From NCBI GenBank assembly GCA_000403415.2, contig KE159697.1, positions 122,593-186,592 on the forward strand: a stretch of DNA of 64,000 nucleotides, read 5' to 3'. The notes below the pieces were generated by a model that saw nothing but the letters and a program-made list of their open reading frames with translations, was not told the DNA's origin and did no database searches. The stretch is from Firmicutes bacterium M10-2. Its GTDB lineage: Bacteria > Bacillota_I > Bacilli_A > Erysipelotrichales > Erysipelotrichaceae. Both the position numbers and the translations under genes were made by a program. Of the stretch, positions 1 to 11,234 are shown in pieces (position 1 is the first letter of the stretch; every line of letters starts with the position of its first letter).

Positions 1-1359
1 GGTGACTTGGGATACACGACCGTATCCATCTCTCATATGCACAGGAACTGCATCTTCGACATCAACCACAATTTCTTTGGATTTCGGAACTTCGACTTGA
101 ATCGGGGCATAAGGACTTGTTTCTGTTTCCATCGCAAATCCGGCATATACTGTTTCCAAACCATGTTCTTCTTTATCCAGACCGGAAATTTCTTCATGGG
201 CAGTTACACGAAGTCCGATTGTCTTTTTGATCACGAAGAAAGTAATAAAGATCGTTACGGCTGTCCATATTCCAATGCAAAGCAAGCCAAGCAATTGGAT
301 CAAAAGCTGATCAAAACCGCCACCATAGAATAAACCGGCCGGAACCGGCATCGTTTCAGTTCCGCAAGCAAACAATCCAACGGCGATCGTTCCCCACAAT
401 CCGTTGGCAAAGTGGACCGCAACCGCCCCAACAGGATCATCGACATGAAGCTTATAATCAAGAAGCCAGACCATAAAGCAGCAAATCAGACCGGCAACGA
501 TTCCGATCACGCATGCACCGAATACATTGACTGCATCACATCCTGCTGTCACAGCAACCAAACCTGCCAATGCCCCGTTCAATGTCATCGAAACATCGGG
601 TTTTCCGTAACGAAGCCAAGTAAAGATCATGACTGCACAAGCAGCAAGAGCGGGAGCCACTGTTGTTGTGGCGAAGATCGTTGCAAGCTGAACCGCACTT
701 TTCGCGGCCGCTCCGTTAAATCCATACCAGCCAAACCAGAGAATAAACACGCCTAATGCGCCAAGCACAATATTATGTCCCGGAATCCCGTGGGGTTTTC
801 CATCTTGATCGAATTTTCCCAAACGTGCGCCAAGCATTGCAGCACCGATAAATGCACAAATGCCGCCGGCAAAGTGAATGACTGCCGATCCTGCAAAATC
901 ATGAAATCCCATAGCGGTAAGAAATCCGTCCGATCCCCACACCCAATGCGCTTCGATCGGATAGATCAGCAAGCTGATCACAAACGAATATATACAATAC
1001 GAAATGAATTTTGTTCTTTCTGCCATGGCTCCGGAAACGATTGTCGCCGCCGTAGCACAGAAAACAAGATTGAATGTAAAAGTGGACCAATCCGTATTCA
1101 CAAAATCTGTCAACGGATGTGCGCCCCAACCGATCAATCCGTTTCCTTGTGTTCCGCATAGCAAGCTGAAACCTAAAACGAGAAATGCGATCGTTCCCAA
1201 ACAGAAATCCATCGTATTTTTCATGATGATGTTTCCGGCATTTTTTGCTCGGGTAAACCCTGCTTCGACCATTGCGAATCCAGCTTGCATAAAAAATACA
1301 AGTGCTGCACCAATCAGGAACCAAATGCCAAAAACCTGGCTCAATACTTCTTCAATCAT
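1..1359 (-). CDS. amt: Ammonium transporter Amt, 3' end cut by window edge
   Basis: Integral membrane channel for ammonium. The frame is open from the ATG at 1359 to the left edge (453 codons, no stop). It shows the Amt/Rh fold: repeated hydrophobic helices, the motif GFAMVEAGFTRAKN near residue 27, and the twin pore histidines at about H162 (IHFAGG) and H316 (VHFANGLWG). The start is preceded by GGAGAG. The usual Amt C-terminal tail (GLD..EHG) is reached near residue 395, but at least 60 further polar residues follow before the edge. A fused regulatory domain such as a P-II (GlnB) module is possible; that is inference, since the end is missing. Its own promoter and a leader hairpin lie upstream, so expression is probably controlled by attenuation as well as initiation. 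Confidence 0.93.
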   Translation of the reverse strand, partial: MIEEVLSQVFGIWFLIGAALVFFMQAGFAMVEAGFTRAKNAGNIIMKNTMDFCLGTIAFLVLGFSLLCGTQGNGLIGWGAHPLTDFVNTDWSTFTFNLVFCATAATIVSGAMAERTKFISYCIYSFVISLLIYPIEAHWVWGSDGFLTAMGFHDFAGSAVIHFAGGICAFIGAAMLGARLGKFDQDGKPHGIPGHNIVLGALGVFILWFGWYGFNGAAAKSAVQLATIFATTTVAPALAACAVMIFTWLRYGKPDVSMTLNGALAGLVAVTAGCDAVNVFGACVIGIVAGLICCFMVWLLDYKLHVDDPVGAVAVHFANGLWGTIAVGLFACGTETMPVPAGLFYGGGFDQLLIQLLGLLCIGIWTAVTIFITFFVIKKTIGLRVTAHEEISGLDKEEHGLETVYAGFAMETETSPYAPIQVEVPKSKEIVVDVEDAVPVHMRDGYGRVSQVT

Positions 1360-1395
1360 ATCTACTCTCTCCTTTGCGATTGATCCAAAAAGAAA

Positions 1396-1442
1396 AAGGT
1401 GCTTATCGACCTATCACCTTTGATAAGTTTGTAAGCACCTTT
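1396..1442 (-). promoter_or_regulatory. Hairpin in the amt leader, terminator-like
   Basis: On the minus strand AGGTGCTTA (1440-1432) pairs with TAAGCACCT (1405-1397). Inside, ACTTATCA pairs with TGATAGGT around a 4-nt loop. The outer stem is followed by TTTTTCTTTTT. It lies between the amt promoter and the amt start codon, so it would end transcription early unless it is opened. This is the layout of an attenuator. I do not recognise a known riboswitch class. Confidence 0.6.
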
Positions 1443-1464
1443 GCTTTTTTTATTGGATGTCCTA

Positions 1465-1493
1465 AGATTACACCCCTTTTTAAAGCATTGCAA
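1465..1493 (-). promoter_or_regulatory. amt promoter
   Basis: Minus-strand TTGCAA (1493-1488), a 17-nt spacer, and TAATCT (1470-1465). The transcript would start near 1458 and carry the leader hairpin at 1396-1442 before amt. Confidence 0.55.
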
Positions 1494-1899
1494 GTGTTTT
1501 TTTCTATTTTCTGAAAATTTTTTATTTATTTTCTTTCTCTTACATTTTGTTTCTTTATTCGGATTTCAAGACAGAAAAAACAGCTTTGCTGCTTTTCTTT
1601 CTCTCCCTCCATCACTTTTCTCAGCTAAAATAAATCGCTGCTGTTTTATCTTCCTCCCGTTTTTGGAAATGATCATTCAACGTTTTTTTCCATGTCTTTC
1701 TACGTACTGGAAGAATAGCAAGTTGTACTTTTCCATGTTCCACCTTTAATGCGGTTTGCTCATTCAGCAAGATCGAACATTTCGAGTATTGCTCTGACTG
1801 TTTCACTGCTTTTTGCCTCCCTATTTCCCTTACTCTTAATATACCTATGAAAGCAAAAAAAACCAACATGAAAACGATTTACATTTTTATGATCAGCTA
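1494..1899. other. Gene-free stretch
   Basis: T-rich sequence on the plus strand with only short open frames (at most about 80 codons). None has a ribosome binding site or recognisable protein signature. I see no RNA gene here. Confidence 0.5.
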
Positions 1900-1925
1900 T
1901 AAAAAAAAGAGAGCTTAAGCTCTCT
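1900..1925 (-). terminator. Intrinsic terminator of the candidate small RNA
   Basis: Perfect palindrome AGAGAGCTTAAGCTCTCT (1908-1925) followed on the minus strand by eight T residues. Confidence 0.8.
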
Positions 1926-2160
1926 GAGTGTAACACAATGATTTCTTCCGTTTTATGTAGAGTATAATTGCTCACACATAATCAAGACGTTCAGGAATTT
2001 CTAACAAATAATTGCGTTGAAAGATAATTCGTGTTACAAGAATATGGTATCAAGGATTGAGTATAGGATAGTATTATTCATTTGAAAGTATGAAAGTAAA
2101 TTCCTGATCGCTTTTTTTTATTATTATTTTTTTTACAAGCCGCTTCCCCAAACAACTTGC
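1900..2160 (-). ncRNA. Candidate structured small RNA, about 260 nt
   Basis: A consensus promoter at 2167-2195 and a strong terminator at 1900-1925 bracket about 260 nt without a credible gene. The predicted 5' end folds into a 10-bp hairpin (CAAGTTGTTT / AAGCGGCTTG, loop GGGG, 2159-2136) followed by an A-rich single-stranded tract. Near the 3' end TGTAACAC pairs with GTGTTACA across about 100 nt just before the terminator stem. The only frame starts, a 15-codon ATG frame and a GTG frame running into the terminator, lack ribosome binding sites. It resembles no class I can name with confidence. A 6S-like RNA or an azlD-downstream regulatory RNA are alternatives. Confidence 0.45.
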
Positions 2161-2166
2161 ACACTT

Positions 2167-2195
2167 AATATACCTGAATGTATTATCAAAGTCAA
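2167..2195 (-). promoter_or_regulatory. Consensus promoter downstream of azlD
   Basis: TTGACT (2195-2190), a 17-nt spacer and TATATT (2172-2167) on the minus strand. It fires away from azlD into a region with no protein gene, which is the main support for the small RNA at 1900-2160. Confidence 0.65.
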
Positions 2196-2283
2196 TACAT
2201 TATTTAAGGTTTTCTTAAATGTTTTTTCCGTAAAACTTTGACCGAATTTTTTTGTCCCAACAGAAAACATACGGCTTTGATTT

Positions 2284-2580
2284 TCAGGTCAACTGCATGA
2301 CCAGAAAAACAACAAGCGCAGCCCCAATCGCAACAACGAGCAAGCTCTTTCCTTTGTACGCCAAAATTACCGCACAAAGTGTTCCGGCAAGGCATGCAAG
2401 AAAATGATCGCATGCATAAAAGATCGCGGGAAATGTCATTGCCGCAAGAACGACATACGGAACATAAAATAAGAAGCTCTGTACTCGTTTATTTTTGATC
2501 TTCTTTTGAAAGATCAAAAACGGACTGACTCGTATCACATACGTTGTCAATGCCATGACCAGCAGCGCCGAGATTGCCAT
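2284..2580 (-). CDS. azlD: AzlD-family branched-chain amino acid exporter subunit
   Basis: Small integral membrane partner (98 aa, about four helices) of AzlC. Together they export branched-chain amino acids, and in the related BrnFE pair also methionine. The protein has the family start TTYVIRVSPF and length. I chose the ATG at 2580 because AAAGGAG lies 8 nt upstream; an ATG at 2604 would add eight residues with a poorer site. It is the last gene of the T-box operon and overlaps the azlC 3' end by about 92 nt, unusually long for this pair. Confidence 0.85.
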   Translation of the reverse strand: MAISALLVMALTTYVIRVSPFLIFQKKIKNKRVQSFLFYVPYVVLAAMTFPAIFYACDHFLACLAGTLCAVILAYKGKSLLVVAIGAALVVFLVMQLT

Positions 2581-3289
2581 CCTCCTCGCTCCTTTCTTCT
2601 TCATCGATCGGCGAAATAAAGCTCATCAGCAAGCTGATTCCGATCGTAATTACAATAATGCTCCAGCCGTTGCTTAAAAACGAGAAAAAAGGAACATAAT
2701 AAAAAACACAACTTGCTGTAATTGCCAAAATGATTGCGATAAGCACATTTTTGTGTTTCTTTGCTTCCGGAACAATAATCGCAATAAACATGCCATAAAG
2801 GGCGATCCCGAATGCACTTGACACAACAGAAGGCAAGATCGAACTTGCTTTGGCTCCTACCAAAGTTCCGAATGTCCATCCTGCTGCCGCAATCAAAATC
2901 ACACCCATCATATAAGGAAATGCAAGACATCCTTTTTGCCCCATGGATACTGCGAATATCTCATCTGTTATTCCGAAAGCGATCATCATCTTTTTTGGCA
3001 AAGAAGTTTTCGGATCCAGCTTTTGAGATATGGATAAAGACATCAGAAAATATCTTGCGTTAATGATCAAGGTCGAAACAAACAGCTCCAGCAGACTTCC
3101 ACGATCGGCAATTAGACGAATGCCCGCAAATTGCCCGGCACTTGTTAAATTGGTCAAAGATATGAGCACCGCTTCCATAACGGGTCGTTTTAAAACAATT
3201 GCCATCATTCCGAATGCGATCGATACCGAAAAATACCCTAAACAAATAGGCAGACCGTCTTTTAACCCGCATTTGAATTGTTCTTTCAT
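2489..3289 (-). CDS. azlC: AzlC-family amino acid exporter, large subunit
   Basis: Membrane permease subunit (266 aa) that pairs with AzlD. It carries the AzlC core (ICLGYFSVSIAFG near the N-terminus, NLTSAGQFAG, then NARYFLMSLS) and alternating hydrophobic segments. The ATG at 3289 overlaps the serpin stop as ATGA, so translation is coupled. The natural family end falls near residue 235. Here about 30 polar residues (EEERSEEDGN onward) continue in a frame overlapping azlD, so this is either a genuine tail or the result of a small indel removing an earlier stop. Its place behind metY-metA suggests methionine or a related amino acid as substrate; that is inference. Confidence 0.88.
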   Translation of the reverse strand: MKEQFKCGLKDGLPICLGYFSVSIAFGMMAIVLKRPVMEAVLISLTNLTSAGQFAGIRLIADRGSLLELFVSTLIINARYFLMSLSISQKLDPKTSLPKKMMIAFGITDEIFAVSMGQKGCLAFPYMMGVILIAAAGWTFGTLVGAKASSILPSVVSSAFGIALYGMFIAIIVPEAKKHKNVLIAIILAITASCVFYYVPFFSFLSNGWSIIVITIGISLLMSFISPIDEEERSEEDGNLGAAGHGIDNVCDTSQSVFDLSKEDQK

Positions 3290-4512
3290 TCCAGATCCAT
3301 TACTTGTCCGCAAAATAAGAGCGTTCCGTCACTGGCTTGAAGAGCAAACACGAAAGGACGATCCACTTTCACATCCACTTCTTCCTGAATCAAACTTGTG
3401 GTGTCCATGCCGAACATCGTATATCCTGCAGCTACGATTCCTTCTTCATCGATTTTGACACGTACGCCATGTTCCGCATCCGAAATATATGCGTCCGTAT
3501 CGGTGAGCGGAGAAAAATCGGCCTTGTTCGGATCAAACGCATCATTGATTCCCAACTTTTCCAAATCATCTTTGATCGATAAGGTATTTTGAATATCAAA
3601 TTTAGGCATCGACAAGTTCACTTGAGCCAATTGTGCCATAGGCGTTTCTGTGCTTTTCCAAACACTTTTTACATTATTTTTCGGTAATACGATCCAAAAA
3701 GTTCCTGAATTTCCCACACCAAGTCCGACGGCTTCATATTCTTTGGCGTCAACATAGCTTGTTTGCAAAGACTGATTCATAAATGTTGCTTTCTTGTCTT
3801 TTGTCGTTCCGTGAAAAACTTCTTCGGTATTTTCGCTTTTTTCAAAAGAATGGATCCAGCTGCCCTCATAATAAATTGTCGAAAGAATATTCATAATCTG
3901 ATCGCTATCCATATGAATTTGTTCGATCGAGTCCTTAAGCAAATTGTTTGTGTTTTCATTCATCCAAGTCTGAAGCTGCCGATCAAATTCTTTGCTTCCC
4001 ATAGTGCCACGGTAAATCGAAGCGTAGTACTCATCTTTGATTTTCGACAATAGAGAATCATTAAAAGTCCTGTCTTGATCAAGCCATAGAGAATTGTTCA
4101 GTTTGCATGTCACAACACCGTCATCTGCATAATTGGCAAGCCACAAAGCATGCGCCTTTTTTTCAAGTTCATCCTTGTCTACGTGCAAAAGCGATAAAAT
4201 TTGCGATTGTGTCTGTCCTGAACTCATGGAGCCGACCATCGAAAGACACAAATATAAATTTAACGGCGAAATCGTCCTATTTGCGTTCGTATCGAAAAAC
4301 ACCTCATCGACTTCCTGAACGAAGTCGTCCAAGCCTTCATTGTATCCTTCGTACTGGTCCGCAAATTTTTCACGATCCTGCATCCATTTTTCATAATTTT
4401 CTTCGGAATACTTCACAGTTTCGGGATAGTGCGCAACAAACGAATTCGAATTGTTGCATCCTGTCAATACGCTTGCGCAAAGCATCGTGGTCCATATTTT
4501 CTTGAATTTCAT
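3286..4512 (-). CDS. Serpin-family lipoprotein, putative secreted protease inhibitor
   Basis: Member of the serpin superfamily (408 aa). The start at 4512 has GAAGGAA upstream and begins a lipoprotein signal with lipobox LTGC, cysteine at about residue 19, so it is predicted to be anchored on the outer membrane face. Serpin landmarks are visible: ISPLNLYLCLSMVG (helix B region), the breach segment, a hinge EEGIVAAG near residues 356-363, and the C-terminal strand DRPFVFALQ. The hinge with glycine and small residues is that of inhibitory serpins. The reactive loop that follows, YTMFGMDTTSL, would place methionine, phenylalanine or glycine near the scissile bond. It starts 4 nt after the metA stop and is coupled to azlC. 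A serpin inside a methionine operon is unexpected. Confidence 0.9.
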   Translation of the reverse strand: MKFKKIWTTMLCASVLTGCNNSNSFVAHYPETVKYSEENYEKWMQDREKFADQYEGYNEGLDDFVQEVDEVFFDTNANRTISPLNLYLCLSMVGSMSSGQTQSQILSLLHVDKDELEKKAHALWLANYADDGVVTCKLNNSLWLDQDRTFNDSLLSKIKDEYYASIYRGTMGSKEFDRQLQTWMNENTNNLLKDSIEQIHMDSDQIMNILSTIYYEGSWIHSFEKSENTEEVFHGTTKDKKATFMNQSLQTSYVDAKEYEAVGLGVGNSGTFWIVLPKNNVKSVWKSTETPMAQLAQVNLSMPKFDIQNTLSIKDDLEKLGINDAFDPNKADFSPLTDTDAYISDAEHGVRVKIDEEGIVAAGYTMFGMDTTSLIQEEVDVKVDRPFVFALQASDGTLLFCGQVMDLE

Positions 4513-4516
4513 TATT

Positions 4517-5464
4517 TTATTCCTTCTTCTTTGCAAATTCCTTGACCATCTCGATTTTTGTAAGATCATACGGTGTCGTTTGATAAACGATATAATTCAG
4601 CCAGTTCGCATACAAAAGATTGGCACTTGATCTCCAAGTCATCAAGATCGGATTTGTATCCTTATCTCCTTCATAATAATTCATCGGCACATGGATCGGC
4701 AATCCGAGATCTTTATCTCGCAAATATTCTTTTTCCAACGTATTTGCATCGTATTCCGCATGCCCGGTAATAAAGATTTGTCTTCCGCCTTCTGTCGAGA
4801 TGGCGAAAACACCGGCTTCCGGACTGGAAGCGAGGATCTTAAGATCCTCTACTTTTTCGATTTCTTCTTTCAAAACCGTCGTATGTCTTGAATGGGGAAT
4901 CATGAATACGTCATCGAATCCCCGAAACAAGATCGATGAATGTCGATCGACATGGTGCGGGTACACGCCAAACAACTTTTCGTCAAGATCGTATTTAGGA
5001 ATGCCATAATGATAATACAGTCCGGCTTGCGCGCCCCAGCAAATATGAAAGCACGAATACACATGTTCCTTGGACCATTCCATGATTTCACACAGTTCAT
5101 CCCAGTATTCCACTTCTTCAAATGGCATTTGTTCGACAGGTGCTCCCGTAATGATCAAAGCATCATAATAATTGTTCTTGATCTGATCGAAGGTCGTATA
5201 AAACTTGAACATATGATCTTTCGATACATTTTTCGCTTCATGTGTTTTTGTCTGCATCAGTTCCAGTTCGACCTGAATTGGCGTATTTCCCAAAAGTCTT
5301 GCTAATTGTGTTTCCGTTTCGATTTTTGTCGGCATTAGGTTCAGCAGCAATACATGAAGCGGACGAATATCTTGGGAAAGTGCCCTCTTTTCGGTCATGA
5401 CGAAAATGTTTTCCTCTTCCAATGTTTTTGTTGCAGGAAGATCTTCGGGAATTTTGATCGGCAT
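4517..5464 (-). CDS. metA: Homoserine O-acetyltransferase (MetA family)
   Basis: Acylates L-homoserine to activate it for sulfhydrylation, the committed step of methionine synthesis; cytoplasmic. 315 aa, full length. Catalytic cysteine C142 lies in SCFHICWGAQAG, with the PHSRH and GHAEYD segments further on. Residue 111 is glutamate (GAPVEQM). In characterised MetA enzymes Glu at this position favours acetyl-CoA and Gly favours succinyl-CoA, so acetyl transfer is expected. That fits the neighbouring O-acetylhomoserine sulfhydrylase. The start at 5464 (MPIKIPED) matches the family and lies 1 nt after the metY stop. A longer frame upstream would overlap metY and is not supported. Confidence 0.93.
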   Translation of the reverse strand: MPIKIPEDLPATKTLEEENIFVMTEKRALSQDIRPLHVLLLNLMPTKIETETQLARLLGNTPIQVELELMQTKTHEAKNVSKDHMFKFYTTFDQIKNNYYDALIITGAPVEQMPFEEVEYWDELCEIMEWSKEHVYSCFHICWGAQAGLYYHYGIPKYDLDEKLFGVYPHHVDRHSSILFRGFDDVFMIPHSRHTTVLKEEIEKVEDLKILASSPEAGVFAISTEGGRQIFITGHAEYDANTLEKEYLRDKDLGLPIHVPMNYYEGDKDTNPILMTWRSSANLLYANWLNYIVYQTTPYDLTKIEMVKEFAKKKE

Positions 5465-5465
5465 C

Positions 5466-6749
5466 TTAACACTTCTCCAACGCTTGAGCGATATCGTCAA
5501 TCAAATCTTGAGAATCTTCCAACCCGCAGGAAAGCCGAACAAGTCCCGGTGCTATGCCGGCAGAGCGGAGCTCTTCATCATTCATTTGGCGATGGGTCGT
5601 GCTTGCCGGATTGAGCACGCAACTGCGCGCATCGGCCACATGCGTTTCGATTGCCGCAATCTTCAAAGCTTCCATGAATAGTTTTGCGACTTCTTTTCCG
5701 CCTTCCAGCTCAAAAGAAACGACTCCGCAGGATCCGTTTGGTAAATATTTCTGTCCCAGCTCATAGTATTTATCCGATTTCAATCCGCAATAGGTGACTT
5801 CTTTCACTTTCGGATGCTCGCTTAAAAACTCGGCAACCAGCTGTGCATTTTGACAATGTCTGGGCATACGCACATGAAGCGACTCCAAACCCATATTTAA
5901 GTAAAATGCATTTTGCGGAGCCTGAATGGCTCCAAGATCGCGCATCAATTGCGCAGTTGCTTTCGTGATATAGGCCCCTTCCAATCCGAAGGCTTTTGTA
6001 TAGGTTACTCCATGATAGCTTTCATCCGGTGTTGTCAATCCGGGAAATTTTTCGGCGTATCGATTCCAATCGAATTTTCCGCTATCAATGATGGCTCCAC
6101 CGACAGCAACACCATGTCCATCCATATATTTTGTGGTGGAATGTGTGACGATATCTGCGCCCCATTCAATCGGACGACAGTTAATCGGTGTCGGAAATGT
6201 ATTATCGATAATTAAAGGCACCCCGTGAACATGAGCAATCTTGGCAAATTTTTCGATATCGAGCACACTCAAGGCCGGGTTTGCAATCGTTTCTCCGAAC
6301 ATTGCTTTGGTGTTCGGTTTAAATGCGGCCGAAATTTCTTCTTCATCTGCATCCGGATCGACAAACGTGAAGTCGATTCCCATCCTTTTGAGCGTAACCG
6401 CAAATAAGTTGTATGTTCCTCCGTAAATGGATGTGGAGCACACAACATGATCGCCGCATCCGGCAATATTAAAGATCGCAAAGAAATTTGCGGTTTGCCC
6501 GGATGAAGTAAGCATCGCCGCACTTCCTCCTTCGAGCTCGCAAATTTTTGCGGCAACCGAATCATTGGTTGGGTTTTGAAGACGTGTATAAAAGTAACCG
6601 GCGGCTTCCAAATCAAACAAAGCGCCCATATCATCGGCTAGATCGTATTTAAATGTAGTAGATTGCACAATCGGCACTTGTCGTGGCTCGCCGTTTTTTG
6701 GCGTATATCCCCCTTGCACACTTATTGTCCCAATTCCTTTTTTGTTCAT
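5466..6749 (-). CDS. metY: O-acetylhomoserine sulfhydrylase / PLP-dependent MetY
   Basis: Cys/Met-metabolism PLP enzyme (427 aa) that converts O-acetylhomoserine and sulfide to homocysteine, bypassing cystathionine. The Schiff-base lysine is K207 in THSTTKYMDGHG. SGQTANFF and YFYTRLQNPTND are typical PLP-fold segments, and length favours MetY over the shorter MetB/MetC. The start at 6749 follows GGGAGGAAA by 5 nt. It is the first gene of the operon and lies directly behind a Met T-box, so it should be expressed when charged tRNA-Met is scarce. Confidence 0.93.
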   Translation of the reverse strand: MNKKGIGTISVQGGYTPKNGEPRQVPIVQSTTFKYDLADDMGALFDLEAAGYFYTRLQNPTNDSVAAKICELEGGSAAMLTSSGQTANFFAIFNIAGCGDHVVCSTSIYGGTYNLFAVTLKRMGIDFTFVDPDADEEEISAAFKPNTKAMFGETIANPALSVLDIEKFAKIAHVHGVPLIIDNTFPTPINCRPIEWGADIVTHSTTKYMDGHGVAVGGAIIDSGKFDWNRYAEKFPGLTTPDESYHGVTYTKAFGLEGAYITKATAQLMRDLGAIQAPQNAFYLNMGLESLHVRMPRHCQNAQLVAEFLSEHPKVKEVTYCGLKSDKYYELGQKYLPNGSCGVVSFELEGGKEVAKLFMEALKIAAIETHVADARSCVLNPASTTHRQMNDEELRSAGIAPGLVRLSCGLEDSQDLIDDIAQALEKC

Positions 6750-6765
6750 TTCTATTTCCTCCCTA

Positions 6766-6962
6766 AAATAAAAAACTTCCATCCATAGGACGAAAGCCGT
6801 GATACCACCTATATTCGCAGATCGAATCTGCCTCGTCGGGAACCGATATTCCCTAGCCCGATAATGGGGGCATCCAAATCGTTTTACATATCAAACGACC
6901 AGCTCCAAGATCATGTTCCTCTTTCTTTTACTAACCTTTCTCACCAACCAAGATCTCTCTGA
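6766..6962 (-). promoter_or_regulatory. T-box leader, methionine specifier
   Basis: Minus-strand leader upstream of metY. It starts with AGAGAGATCTTGG (stem I base) and the GGTTGGTGAGAAAGG stretch. The specifier loop GAACATGATC carries an ATG codon (6914-6912). The T-box core GGTGGTATCACGG (6809-6797) presents the loop that pairs with the uncharged tRNA 3' end. A 9-bp terminator stem, CTTTCGTCC with GGATGGAAG (6796-6776), is followed by TTTTTTATTTT. It controls metY-metA-serpin-azlCD in response to uncharged tRNA-Met. Confidence 0.9.
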
Positions 6963-7110
6963 AAATAAAGCTGAAAGAGTACTCTTCTTTTCTTCGCTTT
7001 TTTATTTAAAAATACGATAACACAATCAATAAAGATTTGAAAGAATTTTCTGAAAAACTTTATCCTCCTTTCATTTGATATAATAAAGCAAAAAAAAAGG
7101 AGGATACAAT

Positions 7111-7992
7111 ATGGCGATCGGATTGCTTGCCGGCATACTTTGGGCATTGGATACTGTGATTTTATCGAAAGCTCTCGCTCCCTTTGAACTGCTTATGATC
7201 GCACCGATTGTGGCTGCTGCCATTCATGATACATGCTCTTTTCTTGATTTAAGTTTGTTTCACATCTTTAAGAAACAGCTTGGACTCTTGTTCAAAACAC
7301 TGAGATCGAAAAATGCACGCCGGATCGTTTTTGCCGCACTTCTTGGAGGACCAATCGGAATGAGTGCATATGTGAGCGCCATTTATTTTATGGGTCCGGC
7401 ATATACGGCTGCGTTCTCGAGCTTGTATCCTGCCTTCGGTCTTATTTTGTCGTATTTTATTTTTCACGAGCCTATCACGAAAAAGCAGCTATTCGGAATC
7501 GGAATCTCGTTATTTGGCATATTTATGATGTCGTTTGGTTCCACGCAGGAAATGATCAGTCTGCCAATCGGAATGCTGTGTGTGCTTCTTTGTATCGTTT
7601 GCTGGGGTGGTGAAGGTATTCTGGCACAATTCGGCATGAAAGACGGACAACTGGAAAGCAATCACGCCTTGTGGATTCGCCAAGGTATTTCCTCGCTCAC
7701 ATATGTGATCGTGATCATGAATTTGATTTCCGGATGGGATCTTGCAGGTCAAATGCTCAACGGATCCTCTTTCTTATGGATTGTTTTGGCTGCTCTTGCC
7801 GGATCCAGCTCGTATTTATGCTATTACCATGCCCTGCACCATATCGGAACGAGCAAGGCTATGCCACTGAACATTACTTATGTGGCATGGGCAATCGTTT
7901 TTTCGTTTTTCATTTTACACACGGTCCCCTCAATCGAAGAAATCGGATTCGGAAGCCTTGTATTGATGGGAGCGATTTTGGCAAGTTCATAG
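7111..7992 (+). CDS. EamA/DMT-family transporter
   Basis: Ten-helix drug/metabolite transporter (293 aa) with two EamA repeats. The first is about residues 1-137 and ends in YFIFHEPITKKQ, the typical end of an EamA unit. The second is about 150-290. Substrate cannot be read from sequence; many relatives export amino acids or other metabolites. The start follows AAAAGGAGG by 7 nt, with an extended -10 box (TG-A-TATAAT at 7076-7084) just upstream. It is divergent from the met T-box operon and shares a bidirectional terminator with the next gene. Confidence 0.88.
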   Translation: MAIGLLAGILWALDTVILSKALAPFELLMIAPIVAAAIHDTCSFLDLSLFHIFKKQLGLLFKTLRSKNARRIVFAALLGGPIGMSAYVSAIYFMGPAYTAAFSSLYPAFGLILSYFIFHEPITKKQLFGIGISLFGIFMMSFGSTQEMISLPIGMLCVLLCIVCWGGEGILAQFGMKDGQLESNHALWIRQGISSLTYVIVIMNLISGWDLAGQMLNGSSFLWIVLAALAGSSSYLCYYHALHHIGTSKAMPLNITYVAWAIVFSFFILHTVPSIEEIGFGSLVLMGAILASS

Positions 7993-7995
7993 AAA

Positions 7996-8023
7996 AAGGT
8001 CGGTTTTTGCCGACCTTGATTTT

Positions 8024-8025
<2 letters not shown>
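7996..8025. terminator. Bidirectional terminator
   Basis: AAGGTCGG (7996-8003) pairs with CCGACCTT (8010-8017). T-rich sequence follows on the plus strand and an A-run precedes it, so it can serve both the EamA gene and the convergent GH1 gene. Confidence 0.8.
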
Positions 8026-9555
<1,530 letters not shown>

Positions 9556-9675
9556 GCATTTCTTTTTTCAAAACACTTTTACAATTTTTCCGAACTTCTT
9601 ACGGAAAAATGTTCAAAAAACAAAAAATTAAAAACCGTTACAATGTTTCGCATCTTTTTCCGTTATAATAAATAA

Positions 9676-11151
<1,476 letters not shown>

Positions 11152-11181
11152 ATTTTTAAAATTTTGATTTAAAACACGCAT

Positions 11182-11223
11182 AACGAGCAGCACAACGGCG
11201 AATCCGGTTGCTGCTCGTTTTGC
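11182..11223 (+). terminator. Terminator after GH1 gene
   Basis: AACGAGCAGCA (11182-11192) pairs with TGCTGCTCGTT (11209-11219), followed by TTTGCTTT. Confidence 0.85.
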
Positions 11224-11234
11224 TTTGGCACACC

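Noticed and set aside
1760..1975. 71-codon minus-strand frame
   Set aside because: It starts inside the candidate small RNA, crosses the strong terminator at 1900-1925 and has no ribosome binding site.
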